From positions 1-64,000 of the forward strand of contig JBFMCQ010000009.1 in the NCBI GenBank assembly GCA_040754295.1: a stretch of 64,000 nt of DNA, read 5' to 3'. This stretch comes from Solimonas sp040754295 (GTDB taxonomy: Bacteria > Pseudomonadota > Gammaproteobacteria > Nevskiales > Nevskiaceae). Positions within the stretch are counted from its first letter, which is position 1. Each line of letters opens with the position of its first letter. Made by a program: the position numbers and the translations under genes. The notes below the pieces were generated by a model. It did not search any database and had not been told where the DNA came from. It saw only the letters and a list, made by a program, of their open reading frames with translations. Of the stretch, positions 1-7,617 are shown in pieces.

Positions 1-811
1 CCTCGCGCTGGTCTGCAGCGCCGCGGCCGCCGCCGAGCGCATCGTCACGCTCGCACCGCATCTCGCCGAGCTGGTGTGCGCGGTCGGCCGCTGCGACGCA
101 CTCGCCGGCGTCGCCGCCTACACCGATGCGCCGCCGCAAGCGGCGCAGCGGCCGCAGATCGGCGATGCCTTCAACGTCAACCTCGAGGCCGTCGTCCGGC
201 TGCAGCCGGACCTGGTGCTGGCCTGGGACGGGGGCACGCCGCCGGCGACGATCTCGCGGCTGCGGCGATTGGGCCTGCGCGTGGAGGCGGTGGCCGTGCG
301 CGGACTCGAGGAGATCGCCGGTGCGCTCGCGACGGTCGGCGCGCTCGCGGACGCCGACGCTGCGGGCCAGGCTGCGGCGCGGCGCTTTCGCGAGCGGCTC
401 GCGGCACTGCGCGCCGAGTACCGTGGCCGCGAGCGGCTGCGCGTGTTCTACCAGATCGAGACGGACCCGGCGTTCAGCATCAGCCGCCGCAGCCCGATCC
501 ACGAGGCGCTCGATCTGTGCGGTGCCGACAACGTCTTCGCCGATCTGCGGACGCTGGCGGCGCCGGTCGGCACCGAAGCGGTGATCGCCGCCCGCCCGCA
601 GGTCGTCGTGCACGCGGCGCAGGAGAATGCCGCGGCGATTGCAGCCTATTGGGCGCGCCTGAAGGGACTGGCACCGCAGGATCCGCGGCACCGCGTCGTC
701 GTCGACGCCGGCACGCTCACGCGGCAGTCGCCACGGGTACTCGAAGGTGTCGCGCAGCTGTGCGCCGGTCTGGACCGCGTGCGCGCCGCGCTCAGCAGCG
801 GCGCCAGGTGA
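1..811 (+). CDS. btuF: ABC transporter cobalamin (B12)-binding protein, BtuF-like; 5' end outside window
   Basis: Periplasmic substrate-binding protein of the helical-backbone (BtuF/FhuD) type, expected to deliver vitamin B12 to a BtuCD importer. The reading frame is open from the first bases, where it reads as the hydrophobic, Ala-rich end of a signal peptide followed by ERIVTLAPHLAELV, so the true start lies upstream; the GTG at 74 is internal. Family features are the RLQPDLVLAW stretch (each residue cluster typical of the first lobe) and the C-terminal PVGTEAVIAARPQVVV segment. The last 20 bases overlap the 3' end of the convergent adenosyltransferase gene, and the pairing of a B12 importer with a B12-adenosylating enzyme supports the cobalamin call. 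A heme or siderophore ligand cannot be excluded from sequence alone. Confidence 0.75.
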   Translation, partial: LALVCSAAAAAERIVTLAPHLAELVCAVGRCDALAGVAAYTDAPPQAAQRPQIGDAFNVNLEAVVRLQPDLVLAWDGGTPPATISRLRRLGLRVEAVAVRGLEEIAGALATVGALADADAAGQAAARRFRERLAALRAEYRGRERLRVFYQIETDPAFSISRRSPIHEALDLCGADNVFADLRTLAAPVGTEAVIAARPQVVVHAAQENAAAIAAYWARLKGLAPQDPRHRVVVDAGTLTRQSPRVLEGVAQLCAGLDRVRAALSSGAR

Positions 812-1331
812 CTTCGTTGCCGTGCATGCGCGCGAAGTGCCGCGCAAACACGAACAACAGATCCGACAGCCGGTTCAGGTAGCGCAGCGCGTCGGCGTTG
901 AGCGGGCTCGCCTCGTGCACGCGCCACAGGCTGCGCTCGGCGCGCCGGGCGACGGCGCGGGCGAGGTGCGCCTGTGCCGCCAGCGGCCCGCCGCCGGGCA
1001 GCACGAACTCCTTGAGCGGCGGCAGATCGGCGTTGAAGGTGGCGAGCCAGTCGTCGAGCCGGGCGACCTGTTCTTCGCCGATCGCGCGATGCGCGGGCAG
1101 CGCCAGCTCGCCGCCGATGTCGAACAGCCGGTGCTGGATCTCGGCGAGCGGGTCGGCGAAACGCGGCAGCGGATCGAGTGCGAGCAGCACGCCGACCTGG
1201 CTGTTGAGCTCGTCGAGGTCGCCCATCGCGGCGAAGCGCGCGTCGGTCTTCGGCAGGCGCTCGCCGGTGGCGAGCCCGCTGGTGCCGGTGTCGCCGGTGC
1301 GCGTTGCAATCTTGCTGAGTCGGTGTCCCAT
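792..1331 (-). CDS. pduO: cob(I)yrinic acid a,c-diamide/cob(I)alamin adenosyltransferase, PduO type
   Basis: Transfers the 5'-deoxyadenosyl group of ATP to cob(I)alamin to make coenzyme B12 in the cytoplasm. The protein (179 aa) starts MGHRLSKIATRTGDTGTSGL, which contains the PduO-family ATP-binding N-terminus (TRTGD-GTSGL), and ends with the conserved helix RYLNRLSDLLFVFARH. I chose the ATG at 1331 because a longer in-frame extension lacks family similarity. It converges with and slightly overlaps the btuF-like gene, and is divergent from the phosphatase gene that starts at 1417 (85 bp apart). Confidence 0.88.
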   Translation of the reverse strand: MGHRLSKIATRTGDTGTSGLATGERLPKTDARFAAMGDLDELNSQVGVLLALDPLPRFADPLAEIQHRLFDIGGELALPAHRAIGEEQVARLDDWLATFNADLPPLKEFVLPGGGPLAAQAHLARAVARRAERSLWRVHEASPLNADALRYLNRLSDLLFVFARHFARMHGNEVTWRRC

Positions 1332-1416
1332 GGTGCGCCGATTGTACGCGCCTGTCACGGCAACTCCGCCGGCAGCCGCTATCATTGCGCGCCCAGGCTG
1401 CTGCAGGATCACTGCC

Positions 1417-2253
1417 ATGACCAGCGCCCATTTGTCCGCCGCCCTCGAAGCCGCGCGCGCCGCCGCCGCGATCATCCGCAAGGCCTACCGCGGCAATTTC
1501 GACGTGCAGTACAAGGCCGACGCGAGTCCGGTGACGGAAGTCGACGTCGCTGCCGAGCGTGCGATCAAGACCGTGCTGCGCACGCATTTTCCGGACTACG
1601 GTTTTTACGGCGAGGAAACCGGTATGGACCGTGGCGCGGAACGCGGCGGCGCAGACCAGGACGCCGCCGATGCGGGCTCGCTGTGGCTGGTCGATCCCAT
1701 CGACGGCACCAAGGCCTTCGTGCGCGGCTACCCGATCTTCTCGGTGCAGATCGCGCTGATGCGCGGCGGCGAGCTCGAGCTCGGCGTCTCCTGTGCGCCG
1801 TGCTGGAACGAGGATCTCGGCGAGCTGGTCTGGGCCGAAAGCGGGCAGGGGGCCTGGCGCGGACTGCTCGACACGCCGCTCGACGCGTTCGAGCGCCTGC
1901 AGGTGTCGGCGGTCGACCGCCTCGACAAGGCGACGCTGTCGACCGGCAATCTGGCGACGCTGGCACGCTCACCGCAATGGGCCGAGCTCGGCCGGCTGAT
2001 TCCGCAGCTGCACCGCATCCGCGGCTACGGCGACTTTCTGCACTACCACTATCTGGCGGCGGGCAAGATCGACGCGGTCGTCGAATCCGACGTCAACATC
2101 CTCGACATCGCCGCGCTCGCCGTCGTCGTGCGCGAAGCCGGCGGTCGCTTCACCGATCTCGGCGGTGCGCCCTTGTCGCTGGAGACGCGCACGGTGCTCG
2201 CCACCAACGGACGCCTGCATGGGGCGTTCGCGGGGCTGGCGCCGGACCCCTGA
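1417..2253 (+). CDS. inositol monophosphatase family phosphatase
   Basis: Mg2+-dependent phosphatase of the IMPase superfamily (278 aa). Metal-binding motif A (GEETG) is near residue 67, and the hallmark DPIDGTKAF follows near residue 96. The third motif, usually WDxAA, reads ILDIAA: the aspartate is kept and the tryptophan is not. Members close to this length include HisN-type histidinol-phosphatases, CysQ-like 3'-phosphoadenosine phosphatases and inositol phosphatases. The W-to-L change and the FVRGYPIF segment after motif B make a histidinol-phosphatase-like role plausible but not proven. The start is the ATG at 1417; the frame extends upstream but there reads as the antisense of the adenosyltransferase gene. 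Confidence 0.8.
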   Translation: MTSAHLSAALEAARAAAAIIRKAYRGNFDVQYKADASPVTEVDVAAERAIKTVLRTHFPDYGFYGEETGMDRGAERGGADQDAADAGSLWLVDPIDGTKAFVRGYPIFSVQIALMRGGELELGVSCAPCWNEDLGELVWAESGQGAWRGLLDTPLDAFERLQVSAVDRLDKATLSTGNLATLARSPQWAELGRLIPQLHRIRGYGDFLHYHYLAAGKIDAVVESDVNILDIAALAVVVREAGGRFTDLGGAPLSLETRTVLATNGRLHGAFAGLAPDP

Positions 2254-2355
2254 TCCCGCGTCCGGCGCCCCGGGCGGGCGACTCCGGCGGCTGCGCAGGG
2301 GCAGGGCGCAGGCGAACGCGAACGCCGAAGCCCGCTGCGGCGCAGGCCTCGACTC

Positions 2356-3009
2356 TCAGCGCAGGCTGATGATTTTCCAGCCGCGATGCGCCGCCAGCGC
2401 GGCGAGCACCGGGTCCGGATCGACGGCGACCGGCTCGTCGGCCATCTCCAGCAGCGGGATGTCGTTGTGCGAGTCGCTGTAGCAGGCGAGCCGAGTCCAC
2501 GGGTTTCCGCGCTCGGCCATCCATTGGCGCAGGCGCACGACCTTGCCGGCCTGGTAGTTCGGCACGCCGGCAATGCGGCCGGTGTAGCGGCCGTCGACGA
2601 GCTCGGGATCGGTGGCCAGCAGGTGCTCGATGCCGAGCAGCTCGGCGATGGGCTCGACGACGAAGCGGTTGGTTGCAGTGGTGATGATCAGCGTGTCGCC
2701 GGCAGCGCGATGGCGGTCGAGCAAGGTTCGGGTACCGCCGGCGACGATCGGTGCCACCCGCTCGGCGACGAAGCGCCTGCGCAGCTCCTGCATGCGCCCG
2801 GGCGCGTGGTCCACGAGCGGCCGCAGCACGAAGGCCGCGTAGCGATGGATATCCAGCGTGCCGGCCTGGTACTCGCGGTAGAAGCGCTCGTTCTCGCGCG
2901 CGTAGTGCTCGGCGTCGACGATGCCGTGCTCGACGAGGAAGCGTCCCCACAGATAGTCGCTGTCTCCGGCGAGGAGCGTGTTGTCGAGGTCGAAGACGGC
3001 GAGCTGCAT
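2356..3009 (-). CDS. HAD-IB family phosphatase (SerB-like)
   Basis: Phosphomonoesterase of the haloacid dehalogenase superfamily, subfamily IB (217 aa). It begins MQLAVFDLDNTLLAGDSD, with the nucleophile motif DxDxT/L at residues 7-11, has motif II in LIITTATNRF, the conserved lysine in NYQAGKVVRL, and motif IV in YSDSHNDIPLL. Related proteins act on phosphoserine, phospholipid precursors or other small phosphates, and the cap sequence does not tell which. The ATG at 3009 gives the family's usual N-terminus; longer upstream reading is not supported. It is divergent from rppH. Confidence 0.82.
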   Translation of the reverse strand: MQLAVFDLDNTLLAGDSDYLWGRFLVEHGIVDAEHYARENERFYREYQAGTLDIHRYAAFVLRPLVDHAPGRMQELRRRFVAERVAPIVAGGTRTLLDRHRAAGDTLIITTATNRFVVEPIAELLGIEHLLATDPELVDGRYTGRIAGVPNYQAGKVVRLRQWMAERGNPWTRLACYSDSHNDIPLLEMADEPVAVDPDPVLAALAAHRGWKIISLR

Positions 3010-3126
3010 GGCGGGCCCGGTGCGGCGCGGAGGGTCGCGCAGGATAGCAGCTCGCCGGGCAAGAATTGCCCGGCCTTGCGGCGCTGTGAAAGAATCGCTC
3101 CATGAAGGCGCGCAGGACCATCCCAA

Positions 3127-3669
3127 GTGATTGATCTGGACGGTTTTCGCCCGAACGTCGGGATCGTGCTCTGCAGCGCGAGCGGGCAGCTTCTGTGGGC
3201 CAAGCGCGTCAACCAGGACGCCTGGCAGTTTCCGCAGGGCGGGATCAAGCGCGGCGAAACCCCGCGGGATGCCGTGCTGCGCGAGCTCCATGAAGAGCTG
3301 GGACTGACGGCCGAGCACGTGCGCATCCTCGGCGTCACCGCCGGCTGGCTGCGCTACCGCCTGCCGAGCCGCTATCTGCGCCGCAGCCGCGGCCGCGTCT
3401 GCATCGGCCAGAAGCAGAAATGGTTCGCGCTGCGCCTGATCGCCCCGGAGAGCGAGGTGCGGCTGGACGCCACGCACAAGCCGGAGTTCGACGGCTGGCG
3501 CTGGGTGGACTACTGGCGTCCGCTCGAAGAAGTCGTCGACTTCAAGCGCGACGTGTACCGCTGCGCGCTCAACGAGCTCGCGCCGCTGCTCGGCGTCGAG
3601 CCGCGCGAGCCGCTGCGCCGAGAGGCGATCGCCGAGAGCGCAGAAACCGCCTCGGGCTCAGCGGCGTGA
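3127..3669 (+). CDS. rppH: RNA pyrophosphohydrolase
   Basis: Nudix hydrolase that removes pyrophosphate from triphosphorylated 5' ends of mRNA and so starts RNase E-dependent decay (180 aa). It has the RppH N-terminus MIDLDGFRPNVGIVLC, the Nudix box beginning GGIKRGETPRDAVLREL and continuing HEELGL near residues 38-60, and the family stretch IGQKQKWFALRL. The start codon is GTG at 3127, supported by the exact family N-terminus. The 3' end overlaps the convergent PepSY gene by 12 bp. Confidence 0.93.
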   Translation: MIDLDGFRPNVGIVLCSASGQLLWAKRVNQDAWQFPQGGIKRGETPRDAVLRELHEELGLTAEHVRILGVTAGWLRYRLPSRYLRRSRGRVCIGQKQKWFALRLIAPESEVRLDATHKPEFDGWRWVDYWRPLEEVVDFKRDVYRCALNELAPLLGVEPREPLRREAIAESAETASGSAA

Positions 3670-4416
3670 GCGCTGGCGCCGCAGATGGCGGACCCATAGC
3701 CACAGTCCGCTCACGGCGAGACCGATCAGCGCCAGCGCGAGCAGGTCGGTGGCGATGATCCCGGCGCGGCCGGGCAGCCGACCGCTATGGATGTCGAGCA
3801 GCACGCGTTCCCAGTTGAGCAGGCGCGCCCGCGCATCTGCGCGCACAGCTTCCCCCAGTGCCGGCGGTAGCGGCTCGCGCGCAACCGGCAGTGGCAGCGC
3901 CTCGCTGCCGTGCGGGGTCCAGGCGAGCAGCTCCGGATCCGCCCGGAAACGCCCTTGGGGCGTGTCGATGATGAAGCTGGAGCCGTCGGAGTACAGTGCG
4001 CTGATCGGTCCCGGCCAGCCGGCGACGTCCGTCCGCTGCTCGACGAGGGTGCCGCCGCGATCGAGCAGCAACGCCGCGCGGCGGCCGACGGCGAGGATCC
4101 ATTCGCCGCTGTCGGCGACACCGAGCAGTTCGCCGGTTTCGGCCAGCATGCGCGTGTCCCAGTAACTGCGCTCCGCAGTCGAGCTGAGCCAGTGCCCGCC
4201 GCCGACGGAATAGCCGTGGGTGGGCGCAGGCGCGTCGACTCCGTAGGCCGCCTGCAGGACCGCCAGCCGCACGGGCCTGCGGTCGAGTCCCCAGTCCACG
4301 GCGTGATTGAGCACGAGGCCGGTCGCGGCGACGACCAGAACCAGCAGCGCCACGGCCGCACCGAGCCAGCGGTGCGCCACGTACAGCGACAGGCGCCGCC
4401 TACGACGCCGCCGCAT
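3658..4416 (-). CDS. PepSY-associated transmembrane protein
   Basis: Inner-membrane protein of 252 aa: a very basic N-terminus, one TM helix (about residues 15-38, AAVALLVLVVAATGLVLN), a large periplasmic part, and a C-terminal TM helix (about 222-243) ending in Arg-rich cytoplasmic residues. This is the layout of PepSY_TM proteins, which include subunits of periplasmic ferric-siderophore reduction systems. It overlaps the upstream FMN-binding gene by 17 bp and lies third in the porin / FMN-binding / PepSY operon under a Fur-type box. I infer a role in periplasmic iron reduction or release; the exact substrate is unknown. Confidence 0.7.
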   Translation of the reverse strand: MRRRRRRRLSLYVAHRWLGAAVALLVLVVAATGLVLNHAVDWGLDRRPVRLAVLQAAYGVDAPAPTHGYSVGGGHWLSSTAERSYWDTRMLAETGELLGVADSGEWILAVGRRAALLLDRGGTLVEQRTDVAGWPGPISALYSDGSSFIIDTPQGRFRADPELLAWTPHGSEALPLPVAREPLPPALGEAVRADARARLLNWERVLLDIHSGRLPGRAGIIATDLLALALIGLAVSGLWLWVRHLRRQRSRR

Positions 4417-4951
4417 CAGCGGTCACATGATGATGCAGCAGCAGCGCCAGCCGGGCCATGCGTTGCAAGGCGTCGACCGACAGCGTGGCGCCGGAAATGT
4501 TGTCGATGCGACTGTCGAGGCCCCGCTGTGCGGTCAGCCGGGCGCCGTCGAACTGGCGCGTGAAGAAGTCGTGGCGCACTTCCCAGCCGCGCGACTCGCG
4601 GTAGATCAGCACGCGCACCTTTTTCAGCGCGCCGTCGTCGACCACGAAGCCGGCCGTGATCGGCTCCTCTTTGCCGATCTCCTCGAGCACCCAGGCGGTG
4701 CGCGTGCCACGGCGCCAGTAGCGCGTGCGCAGAGCTTCCGGCGGATGGCCAAGCACCTGTTCCGCGTCCGCGCGCAGCGTGCCGGCCAGCCAGAGGACCT
4801 GTGGTGCCGGTGCTGCGCCGTCGAAGGACTCGGCGACGAACTGCTCCGGCGGTTGATAGACGTCTGCGGCGCCGACGCCCGGCGCCACGGCGCAGATCAT
4901 GGCGGCGGCCAACGCGAAGCGCCACGCCGAAGGGCCGCATCGGCGTGGCAC
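4400..4951 (-). CDS. FMN-binding domain protein, exported
   Basis: Predicted exported protein with an FMN-binding fold. The C-terminal part reads DNISGATLSV, matching the S/T-G-A-T motif in which the Thr is covalently flavinylated by ApbE in RnfG/NqrC-like proteins. A signal peptide (FALAAAMICAVAPGVGA, cleavage before ADVYQ) is clear. I placed the start at the GTG at 4951, which has AGCGGAGG upstream and avoids most overlap with the porin gene; an ATG at 5023 in the same frame would overlap the porin end by 50 bp. It is co-transcribed with the porin and the PepSY protein and probably passes electrons in the periplasm. Confidence 0.7.
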   Translation of the reverse strand: MPRRCGPSAWRFALAAAMICAVAPGVGAADVYQPPEQFVAESFDGAAPAPQVLWLAGTLRADAEQVLGHPPEALRTRYWRRGTRTAWVLEEIGKEEPITAGFVVDDGALKKVRVLIYRESRGWEVRHDFFTRQFDGARLTAQRGLDSRIDNISGATLSVDALQRMARLALLLHHHVTADAAAS

Positions 4952-4973
4952 GCGCGCGGCGGAACGGCCTCCG

Positions 4974-6179
4974 CTAGAAGCGGTAGCCGATGCCGAGATT
5001 GTAGCCATCGGTATCCGCGGCATTGTCCTGGTCTTGGTAGTCGGCCTTGATCACGACGTCTTTGTGCGGCCACCAGTTGACGCCGACGTCGGTCTGGCGG
5101 ATCTTGGTTTCCGCCGCCGTGCCGCCGTTGTCCACGCTGCTGTAGCGCGCGAACACGCCCGCCTGCGGCAGCACGCGATAGGCGACTTCACCGAAGTAAC
5201 CTTCCTGGCGGTCGCGGTTGACGGCCTTGGGTCCATCGCCGTCCAGATCCCAGGACGCCCACAGCGCGCGCGCGCTGAAAGGGCCCTTCTCGATCACGAC
5301 GTGGGCTTCGGTCAGCAGCGCCGACACGGTTTCCGCATCGGTCGCCTGCGTGGCATCGGCCTGGTACTGGACGGCGCCGGCCAGTTCCAGCCCCGGGACT
5401 CCCGTATACCGCAGCCGCGCGCTGTAGGCGAGATCGTCTGCGCGCGCCTGAGCGACTTTCTGCCGGCCCGATCGGATCAGGTACGCACTGCCGCCTTCAG
5501 TCGGCAGTTTCAGACCGCTGTGCACCGCGAGGTCGTAGGCCAGCCCGCTCGCACCGATCGGCCCGCCGATCGCGCCCCCAGCTTCCCACCATGTCGTGGG
5601 GATGATCGCGCTCTCCACGATGTTTCGCTCCACGCCGTAGAACGTGGTCGGCTCGTGGGTCTCGTTGAGGATGCCTACCGGGACCAGAAACAGGCCGCCC
5701 CGTGCGCGCTGTCGCGCAGGCAGATCGAACTCGATGTACGCCTGCTCGAGCTCGATCTCTCCGGGCTTGGATTCGCCCGCGAGCGCATGCTCGAGCTCGA
5801 TCTCGGATACGAAGCGAATACTGTCGCTGAAGTCATACCCGGCGAAGAGCACGAAACGATGGAAATCGATTTCCCGCTTGCTGTCGAGATTGTTGTAGTG
5901 CAGCTCCCCGTAACCGCCGAGCGTGACTTTCGATGCGCGCTCCGCACCTTTTTCGGCCTGTTCGGCAAGCGCTTCCAGCCGAGCCTGCTGCGCTTCGCTC
6001 TGCTCCCTGGATTGCTTCTGCTGTTCGGCGAGTTGCTGCTTCAGCGCGTCGATCTGTCGCTGCAGGCGCTGGATCGCCTCTCCGATCTCTGCCTCGGCGG
6101 CGTCACCGGCCTGCACGGTTGTGGCGGCGAGCGTGGCCAGGACGGCGGCAGGAAGTAAGTGCTTCAGGCTACTACTCAT
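4974..6179 (-). CDS. outer-membrane porin with N-terminal coiled coil (phosphate-selective porin O/P-like)
   Basis: Outer-membrane beta-barrel channel of 401 aa. A signal peptide (cleaved near TVQAGD) is followed by a coiled coil (about residues 30-80, rich in Q, E, A and L), then alternating aromatic strands beginning KVTLGGYGELHYNN and a C-terminal phenylalanine (LGIGYRF) typical of barrel insertion. It resembles the OprP/OprO group, although in this context the solute is more likely an iron compound, because its promoter overlaps a Fur-type box shared with bfd. It is first in a three-gene operon. The ATG at 6179 gives the signal peptide directly. Confidence 0.8.
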   Translation of the reverse strand: MSSSLKHLLPAAVLATLAATTVQAGDAAEAEIGEAIQRLQRQIDALKQQLAEQQKQSREQSEAQQARLEALAEQAEKGAERASKVTLGGYGELHYNNLDSKREIDFHRFVLFAGYDFSDSIRFVSEIELEHALAGESKPGEIELEQAYIEFDLPARQRARGGLFLVPVGILNETHEPTTFYGVERNIVESAIIPTTWWEAGGAIGGPIGASGLAYDLAVHSGLKLPTEGGSAYLIRSGRQKVAQARADDLAYSARLRYTGVPGLELAGAVQYQADATQATDAETVSALLTEAHVVIEKGPFSARALWASWDLDGDGPKAVNRDRQEGYFGEVAYRVLPQAGVFARYSSVDNGGTAAETKIRQTDVGVNWWPHKDVVIKADYQDQDNAADTDGYNLGIGYRF

Positions 6180-6220
6180 GGAACCCCTTTGTGGTTGGTT
6201 CGGGCGATATCCCCGCGGCT

Positions 6221-6271
6221 ATTGTAGAGAGCGCGAGTACTATTGACAATTATTCTCATTACGATTGTAAT
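6221..6271. promoter_or_regulatory. overlapping divergent promoters with Fur-type box
   Basis: A Fur-like 19-mer at 6245-6263 (GACAATTATTCTCATTACG) matches the GATAATGATAATCATTATC consensus at 13 of 19 positions. It sits inside the 17-bp spacer of a rightward promoter for bfd (-35 TTGACA at 6243-6248, -10 TGTAAT at 6266-6271). It also covers the -35 of a leftward promoter for the porin operon (-35 TTGTCA at 6249-6244, 17 bp, -10 TACAAT at 6226-6221). Iron-bound Fur should repress both directions. Confidence 0.75.
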
Positions 6272-6279
6272 AGGCGCCC

Positions 6280-6507
6280 ATGTACCTCTGTGTCTGCAAA
6301 GCCGTCCCCGAGCGCACCGCGCGCCGTGCCATCCGCGAGGAGGGTGTCGTTTCCTTGCGCGAGCTGTCGCGCATCCACGGTGTCGGCACCTGTTGCGGCA
6401 AGTGCGTGCCGGCGGCGCGCGCGCTGCTGGAGCAGGAGCTGAGAGCGGCGTCTGCCGGCGCGCCGCCGCACGGCGGCTTCGGCTACGCCCAGGCGTCGGC
6501 GGCCTGA
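6280..6507 (+). CDS. bfd: bacterioferritin-associated ferredoxin
   Basis: Small [2Fe-2S] protein (75 aa) that reduces bacterioferritin heme so that stored iron can be released. It has the Bfd start MYLCVCKAV with the CxC pair at residues 4 and 6 and the second ligand pair in GTCCGKC near residues 36-40. The last 20 or so residues are an extra Gly/Ala-rich tail. It is followed by the bacterioferritin gene after 120 bp. The ATG lies only 8 bp after the -10 hexamer, so the mRNA may be leaderless or nearly so. Confidence 0.9.
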   Translation: MYLCVCKAVPERTARRAIREEGVVSLRELSRIHGVGTCCGKCVPAARALLEQELRAASAGAPPHGGFGYAQASAA

Positions 6508-6627
6508 GCGCGCGCAGGCGCCCGGCCTGCGACTGAGAATCCGACGCGCTACATCTCTTCTCGCCTTTTCGTCGTCGCTGCGAGTGCTTGCCTATACTGG
6601 GCGCACAACCAACAACGGAGCAGCACG

Positions 6628-7110
6628 ATGCGTGGCGACGCCAAAGTCATCGAGCATCTGAATCAGGCGCTGAAGAACGAGCTCACGTCGATCAACCAGT
6701 ATTTCCTGCATGCCCGCATGTTCGACAACTGGGGCATGAAGGGTCTCGGCAAGCGCGAGTACGATGAGTCGATCGACGAGATGAAGCATGCCGACAAGCT
6801 GATCGAGCGGATTCTTTTCCTCGAAGGCCTGCCCAACCTGCAGGACCTCGGCAAGCTCTATATCGGCGAGGACGTCAAGGACGCGCTCGAATGCGATCTC
6901 AAGCGCGAGAAGGAAGCGCATCCGATGTACCAGGATGCGATCGCCTACTGCGAAAGCGTGCGCGATTACGTCAGCCGCGAGCTGTTGGTGCACATCCAGA
7001 AGAGCGAGGAAGAGCACATCGACTGGATCGAGACGCAGCTGGGCCTGATCGCGCGGATGGGTCTGGAGAACTACGTCCAGTACGCCGCCGCCGAGATCGA
7101 CGAGAGCTGA
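6628..7110 (+). CDS. bfr: bacterioferritin
   Basis: Iron-storage 24-mer subunit (160 aa). It has the Bfr N-terminus MRGDAKVIEHLNQALKNEL, the ferroxidase ligand E in NELTSINQYF (about residue 18), the heme-ligand methionine region in ...DEMKHADKLIERILFLEG, with the E-x2-H pairs EMKHAD and EEEHIDW. Length and spacing are normal for Bfr. It lies downstream of bfd in the iron-regulated cluster. A TATACT -10-like hexamer at 6593-6598 could give it its own promoter. Confidence 0.95.
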   Translation: MRGDAKVIEHLNQALKNELTSINQYFLHARMFDNWGMKGLGKREYDESIDEMKHADKLIERILFLEGLPNLQDLGKLYIGEDVKDALECDLKREKEAHPMYQDAIAYCESVRDYVSRELLVHIQKSEEEHIDWIETQLGLIARMGLENYVQYAAAEIDES

Positions 7111-7113
7111 TCT

Positions 7114-7530
7114 TCAGAACGGTTTGACGATCACGAGGATCACGATCGCGACCAGCGCCAGCGCCGGCAGTTCGTTGGCGATGCGGTAATAGCGCGCGCT
7201 CTTGTCGTTGCGATTTTCGGCAAACGCGCGTATCCGCGTCTTCAACCAGCCGTGATAGGCGGACAGCAGCAGCACGAGCGCCAGCTTGGCGTGCAGCCAG
7301 CCCATCTTCACAAAACCGGGTGTGAGCGCGACCAGCCACAGGCCGAAGATCCAGGTGCCGACGAGGCCGATCGTCGTGATGCCGTAGAGACGCCGCTCCA
7401 TGATGCAGAAGCGCTCGTGGCCGGGGGCATCGCGCGTGTCGGCGTGGTAGACGAACAGCCTGGGCAGATAGAACAGCCCGGCGAACCAGCTGACGACGAA
7501 GACCACGTGGAACGCCTTGATCCAGAGCAT
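7114..7530 (-). CDS. hemJ: protoporphyrinogen oxidase HemJ
   Basis: Integral membrane enzyme of the HemJ (UPF0093) family that oxidises protoporphyrinogen IX to protoporphyrin IX in heme synthesis. The protein has 138 aa and four TM helices. The N-terminus MLWIKAFHVVFVVSWFAGLFYLPRL (split here by its helix) carries the conserved His near residue 8, and WLHAKLALVLLLSAYHG contains the second conserved His/Lys region. The ATG at 7530 fits the family; the open frame upstream is antisense to argC. It converges with bfr. Confidence 0.9.
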   Translation of the reverse strand: MLWIKAFHVVFVVSWFAGLFYLPRLFVYHADTRDAPGHERFCIMERRLYGITTIGLVGTWIFGLWLVALTPGFVKMGWLHAKLALVLLLSAYHGWLKTRIRAFAENRNDKSARYYRIANELPALALVAIVILVIVKPF

Positions 7531-7617
7531 GCGGTGGCGATCGGGGGAGCGGGCGGTCAGTGTAAGCCATGACCACGCGGTAGAATTCCGCTTTCGGTTT
7601 CCCGTTTTTTGATCGCC

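Noticed and set aside
1417..3477. Long opposite-strand frames over the phosphatase and rppH genes
   Set aside because: They have no family motifs and mirror real genes; high GC keeps antisense frames open.
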